A stretch of DNA of 8,600 nt, from positions 1-8,600 of the forward strand of contig CAAGHJ010000048.1 in the NCBI GenBank assembly GCA_900769635.1. Direction: 5' to 3'. Both the position numbers and the translations under genes were made by a program. Source of the stretch: Bacilli bacterium (GTDB taxonomy: Bacteria > Bacillota_I > Bacilli_A > RF39 > UBA660). Every line of letters begins with the position of its first letter. Position 1 is the stretch's first letter. Of the stretch, positions 5,777 through 8,600 are shown piece by piece. Below the pieces are notes generated by a model. It saw only the letters and a program-made list of their open reading frames with translations, had not been told where the DNA came from and made no database searches.

Positions 5777-5889
5777 TAGAAAGTAGTAATACATATAAAA
5801 TCATTAGTGAATATATTGAGAGCATTATCATGACAATGTTTAAACCCAATTAAGGCTAAAGTTTTTTAAGAGTGTTAGCAGAGAGATTG

Positions 5890-6290
5890 GTGAGCAACAA
5901 ATAAAATTTTGCTTATTTAACCGATGATTATGTAGAAAATATTGCCAAAAGTAAATTATAGCACTATTCAAAAGAAGATTTTAGGCGCAATTAAATGTAC
6001 TGTTTGGTGAGAGAAATATAAAAAGTTTACAAATCTTCAAGTTTTATTGACGAGAATTTAAAAAATTTGTATCATGAATATGTAGGCTAGATTTTGCAGT
6101 TTTGTAAAACGCTCCGGCAGTAGAACCAGATGCCACGATTACTAAAACAATGGTTCAATGTTAATATATGATGATGAGAACACATCGTCGCTCAACGAGA
6201 TAGAAAACATATAGAGCCAGCACGCCTGATAGTAGGTATAAGGTTGATATTTATGACTAGTCTGCACTTTATCTTGGGAGTTTTAAATAG
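5890..6290 (+). pseudogene. Possible decayed coding sequence
   Basis: Two plus-strand frames give protein-like stretches broken by stops. One frame, about 5905-6085, reads AYLTDDYVENIAKSKL, HYSKEDFRRN and SSFIDENLKNLYHEYVG. Another, 6108-6287, reads NAPAVEPDATITKTMVQ and, after several stops, RASTPDSRYKVDIYD and SALYLGSFK. A frame change near 6100 would join them. No family is recognised, and chance reading in AT-rich DNA is a real alternative. Confidence 0.25.
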
Positions 6291-6374
6291 TCGCAACTTA
6301 ATCTAAATTGATTAAGTTTTATCACGTTGTAGGGTACACTCTAAACGTGGGAAATTTTGGCGTTTAAAACTCCC
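6276..6374. repeat. Nested inverted repeat upstream of the serine recombinase
   Basis: GGGAGTTTTAAA (6276-6287) is the exact reverse complement of TTTAAAACTCCC (6363-6374), 12 bp with 75 bases between. Inside is a second perfect stem, AACTTAATC (6295-6303) with GATTAAGTT (6310-6318), six-base loop. It ends 100 bp before the serine recombinase start. Resolvases and invertases act on dyad-rich sites next to their own genes, so a res-like or autoregulatory site is plausible but unproven. Confidence 0.6.
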
Positions 6375-6474
6375 TGAATAGACTTGGATTTTTATTTTTC
6401 AGTCATTTCAGTGATGATGTCTTTACTTCAAACACTCGTCATCTTACAAGTAAGTAAAAGGAGATTTTACAACA

Positions 6475-7059
6475 ATGAATGGAATGACAAAAGGGCAAAA
6501 AGTCGGGTACATCAGAGTTAGCACAATTGAACAAAACACTGAAAGCCAAAAATCTTTATTGCAAGATTTGAAGCTGGACAAAGTTTTTGAAGAAAAAGTG
6601 AGCGGTAAAAATACACAACGTCCACAATTACAAGCTCTGTTAGAGTACGTAAGAGAGGGTGATACTGTCTATGTTAAAGATTTATCTAGGCTTGCTCGCA
6701 ATACTAAAGATTTGTTGGATATTATTGAATATCTTAATAACAAAGGTGTAGGACTTTTTAGCCTGAAAGAAAGTATTGATACCTCAAGTAATTTTGGTAA
6801 ACTTATGCTTACATTCTTAGGTGCAATTTATGAGTTTGAACGTGCAAATCTATTAGAAAGACAGCGAGATGGAATTGCCGTTGCTAAAAAATTGGGCAAG
6901 TATAAAGGTAGAAAACAAATTGAAAAGCCTGCAAATTTTAGCGAAGTTTACAAGAAATGGCTTAATCGTGAAATTAAATCAAATGTTGCTATCCGCGAGT
7001 TAAATATTAGCGAATACGCATTCTACAAGTTTGTAAGAGAGGAGAATGCTAATGACTAA
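6475..7059 (+). CDS. Serine recombinase, resolvase/invertase family
   Basis: The 194-residue protein cuts and rejoins DNA through a serine nucleophile. The N-terminal catalytic domain carries GYIRVSTIEQN with catalytic S16 and R14, then DLSRLARNTKDLL (R72, R75), a KESIDTSSNFGKLM segment and the E-helix region LGAIYEFERANLLERQRDGI. The C-terminal part from about residue 150 is a small helix-turn-helix DNA-binding domain. Length is normal for the small resolvase/Hin-like group, with no large-serine-integrase extension. Start ATG has AAGGAG (6458-6463) 11 bases upstream; ATG 6484 is a possible but more distant alternative. Its last 8 bases overlap the tyrosine integrase gene, so they are translated together. 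It may resolve dimers or cointegrates, or invert DNA; the dyads at 6276-6374 are candidate sites. Confidence 0.92.
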   Translation: MNGMTKGQKVGYIRVSTIEQNTESQKSLLQDLKLDKVFEEKVSGKNTQRPQLQALLEYVREGDTVYVKDLSRLARNTKDLLDIIEYLNNKGVGLFSLKESIDTSSNFGKLMLTFLGAIYEFERANLLERQRDGIAVAKKLGKYKGRKQIEKPANFSEVYKKWLNREIKSNVAIRELNISEYAFYKFVREENAND

Positions 7060-8356
7060 AGATTTGACTCCAAAAATTAAAAGACCTAAACGCAAAAATG
7101 GTGAGGGCTGTTTTACGAAAAGCACTGACGGCAAATACATTGAATATAAAGTTACTTATCATGACGAATTTGGTAAAAGTAAAATAAAATCTTTCTCTAG
7201 AAAAACTAAAGAAGAATGTTTAATTGCGTACAAAGAATGGAAAGCAGAATTAGAGGGTCGATGTTCTGATGAAATTTCAGAAAACTGTACAGTTGCACAA
7301 TGGGCAAATACTTGGTTTGAAAATTTTGTCGTTGGTCATGTTAAAGTTACAACTATTAGTGATGATAGAAGTATTTTGGATAAACACATCATTCCAGGTT
7401 TAGGACATCGCCCATTAAAAAGTCTTACAGGTCTAAGACTTACAAAATTTTATAATGATTGTTTAAAAAAGAATAATGGTAAAGGTGGAACTCTAGACCC
7501 TAAAACAGTTAAAAATATTCGTGCTGTTGTAAATAGAATGCTTGAATGTGCATATAAAAATGAAATTATAAAAGAAAATCCTAATAAAAAAGCAAATTAC
7601 CCAAAATGTACAAAAAAAGAAATAGAAATACTAACACAAGAAGACTATAATAAATTTTTCAAATACTGTATTGAAAAAGGTACGCAATGGGATATGCTTA
7701 TAGTGTTTTTTCTTTGTGTCGGTACAAGATTAGGCGAAGCATTAGGCTTGCAATGGTCAAAAGTTAATTTTGAAAAACGAGAAATGAGAATTACACAACA
7801 ATTACAAGCTGTACCAAATAATGACAATAACTCAAAATATAAATATAAAAAAGAAATTATTGATTCAACAAAAACTAAAACATCAAATCGTACAATACCA
7901 ATATCAGATATAGTTTATAAAATCTTACGCAGAGTAAGAAGTATACAAGCTGAAAACAAAATGCGTTTAGGTGTTAAATATCATAGAGATTTAGACCTTG
8001 TTTTTGCAAGAGATGATGGCTATTTTATTTGTGATACAACATTTAGAGATTTTGTTAATAAAAGACTTGAAGAAGCTGGCATTGAACATCATAAAATACA
8101 TTCATTCAGGCATTCTTGTGCAACAAATTTCTTTGAACACAAAGCAGATATTAAAAAAGTTTCAGCTTGGCTAGGACATAGCAGTATTGGAATAACTTTA
8201 GATACATATACTCATGTTTTACCACATCACTTGGAAGAACTTACTGAATTTCAAAACAAACAATTTAAACACATTTTTCATAGCAATGAAAAAGATATAC
8301 CAGATGAAATGTTACCTCATAAAACTTTTGCACAAGAGGACGATTGGGGAGCATAA
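7052..8356 (+). CDS. int: Tyrosine integrase of the element
   Basis: The 434-residue site-specific recombinase has an N-terminal arm-binding region (about 15-65, with KVTYHDEFGKSKIKSFSRKT), a core-binding SAM-like domain (about 75-170, with TVAQWANTWFENF), and the catalytic domain. The active site is complete: R226 in GTRLGE, a lysine in the STKTKTSNR turn (about K276), H350 and R353 in HSFRH, H376 in LGHS, and nucleophile Y386 in DTYTHV. It resembles Tn916-type and phage integrases of low-GC bacteria. ATG 7052 is chosen over ATG 7046 because AGAGGAG (7038-7044) is seven bases from the former and one from the latter. It overlaps the serine recombinase by 8 bp. The stop lies 78 bp before the 46-bp repeat and about 145 bp before the tRNA junction, the usual place for an integrase beside its att site. 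No separate excisionase gene is seen. Confidence 0.95.
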   Translation: MTKDLTPKIKRPKRKNGEGCFTKSTDGKYIEYKVTYHDEFGKSKIKSFSRKTKEECLIAYKEWKAELEGRCSDEISENCTVAQWANTWFENFVVGHVKVTTISDDRSILDKHIIPGLGHRPLKSLTGLRLTKFYNDCLKKNNGKGGTLDPKTVKNIRAVVNRMLECAYKNEIIKENPNKKANYPKCTKKEIEILTQEDYNKFFKYCIEKGTQWDMLIVFFLCVGTRLGEALGLQWSKVNFEKREMRITQQLQAVPNNDNNSKYKYKKEIIDSTKTKTSNRTIPISDIVYKILRRVRSIQAENKMRLGVKYHRDLDLVFARDDGYFICDTTFRDFVNKRLEEAGIEHHKIHSFRHSCATNFFEHKADIKKVSAWLGHSSIGITLDTYTHVLPHHLEELTEFQNKQFKHIFHSNEKDIPDEMLPHKTFAQEDDWGA

Positions 8357-8377
8357 AAATGAAAAATTGGGGATTAG

Positions 8378-8414
8378 AAGACCTATAAATAGACCTACAA
8401 AAATTATAGGTCTT
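8378..8414 (+). terminator. Hairpin after the integrase gene
   Basis: AAGACCTATAA (8378-8388) pairs perfectly with TTATAGGTCTT (8404-8414), an 11-bp stem with a 15-base loop, starting 22 bp after the integrase stop. A second AGACCTA (8391-8397) in the loop allows an alternative, tighter stem. A short T-run (ATTTTTAT) lies slightly downstream at about 8421-8428, so it is a moderate intrinsic-terminator candidate. It would separate recombinase transcription from the att region. Confidence 0.55.
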
Positions 8415-8434
8415 CCCTACAATTTTTATCAAAA

Positions 8435-8480
8435 AGTAAGTATTTTATAAATACCAATAACACTGATTATATCAAGCAAG
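8435..8480. repeat. 46-bp direct repeat, right copy (candidate integrase arm site)
   Basis: Identical to 248-293, including the GTATTT-TAT-AAATAC dyad (here 8440-8454). It lies 20 bp left of the tRNA-fMet junction and just after the integrase gene. If the molecule is circular, the two copies stand 337 bp apart with the crossover core between them, like the two arms of an attP. Confidence 0.9.
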
Positions 8481-8500
8481 GATACTAATTTTAAAAGAGT

Positions 8501-8600
<100 letters not shown>

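Larger units (their letters stand above)
5709..6474. other. 766-bp stretch without an intact gene
   Basis: No open frame of convincing length exists on either strand. The stretch holds a 16-bp palindrome at 5761-5776, protein-like but stop-interrupted plus-strand frames between about 5890 and 6290, and a large nested inverted repeat at 6276-6374 just before the serine recombinase gene. G+C locally rises around 6105-6240 compared with the flanking genes. It may be a decayed cargo gene plus a recombination or regulatory site. Confidence 0.6.

Noticed and set aside
5990..6240. Hydrophobic minus-strand frame with IVLVIVASGSTAGAFYKTAK
   Set aside because: Interrupted by stops, no start or ribosome site; AT-rich antisense frames often look hydrophobic.
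7046..7051. ATG 7046 as the integrase start
   Set aside because: Only one base from the AGAGGAG site; ATG 7052 has proper seven-base spacing.
7645..7827. 60-codon minus-strand frame inside the integrase gene
   Set aside because: Antisense to the integrase catalytic domain, with no start signal.
8214..8450. 78-codon plus-strand frame overlapping the integrase end and the hairpin
   Set aside because: Runs out of frame through the integrase 3' end, the terminator hairpin and the 46-bp repeat; no ribosome site.

Overview
The window is an AT-rich (roughly 30% G+C by eye) bacterial accessory segment. It reads as one small integrative element of the tRNA-targeting type with a defence-like cargo. 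There are no ribosomal, metabolic, replication, capsid or conjugation genes. The low G+C, the Shine-Dalgarno-led genes and the Sec-type signal peptide fit a low-GC host, for example a gut Firmicute, fusobacterium or Gastranaerophilales-like bacterium. The species cannot be named from this sequence.

Ends: bases 1-76 recur exactly at 8525-8600, so the window closes on itself with a period of 8,524 bp. That is what a circular molecule, a tandem array or an assembly loop would look like. The repeat holds the promoter and the start of an initiator tRNA (tRNA-fMet) gene on the minus strand. The right copy shows the tRNA running from its 5' end to the last base of the anticodon loop (8502-8540), where it stops and element sequence begins. 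A 46-bp perfect direct repeat (248-293 and 8435-8480) lies next to each of two att-core-like sequences (320-340 and 8501-8522). The tyrosine integrase gene ends about 80 bp from the right-hand copy, as expected for an integrase beside its attachment site.

Genes from left to right: (i) 410-2878, an ABC/OLD-like ATPase with a C-terminal TOPRIM-like nuclease domain, followed 18 bp later by a class D12 (Dam-like) adenine methyltransferase; (ii) 2879-3056, a gap with strong secondary-structure potential; (iii) 3057-4441, a divergent unit of an XRE regulator (minus strand) facing a PD-(D/E)XK nuclease-like gene and a coupled 83-residue protein, with a near-consensus promoter set between two identical-architecture operator dyads; (iv) 4496-5708, a secreted PDZ protein and a small membrane protein, each preceded by the same 36-bp leader motif; (v) 5709-6474, a 766-bp gene-free stretch with palindromes and apparent decayed coding sequence; (vi) 6475-8356, a serine recombinase overlapping a complete tyrosine integrase, then a hairpin.

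Working interpretation (inference): the two recombinases move or resolve the element, and the tRNA 5' half with its promoter rebuilds a functional tRNA-fMet after insertion into the anticodon loop. The ATPase-nuclease/methyltransferase pair and the regulated nuclease pair are candidate anti-phage or restriction modules. GATC is completely absent from all 8,600 bases although a Dam-like methyltransferase is encoded. This points to GATC as a restriction or methylation target relevant to the element or its host.
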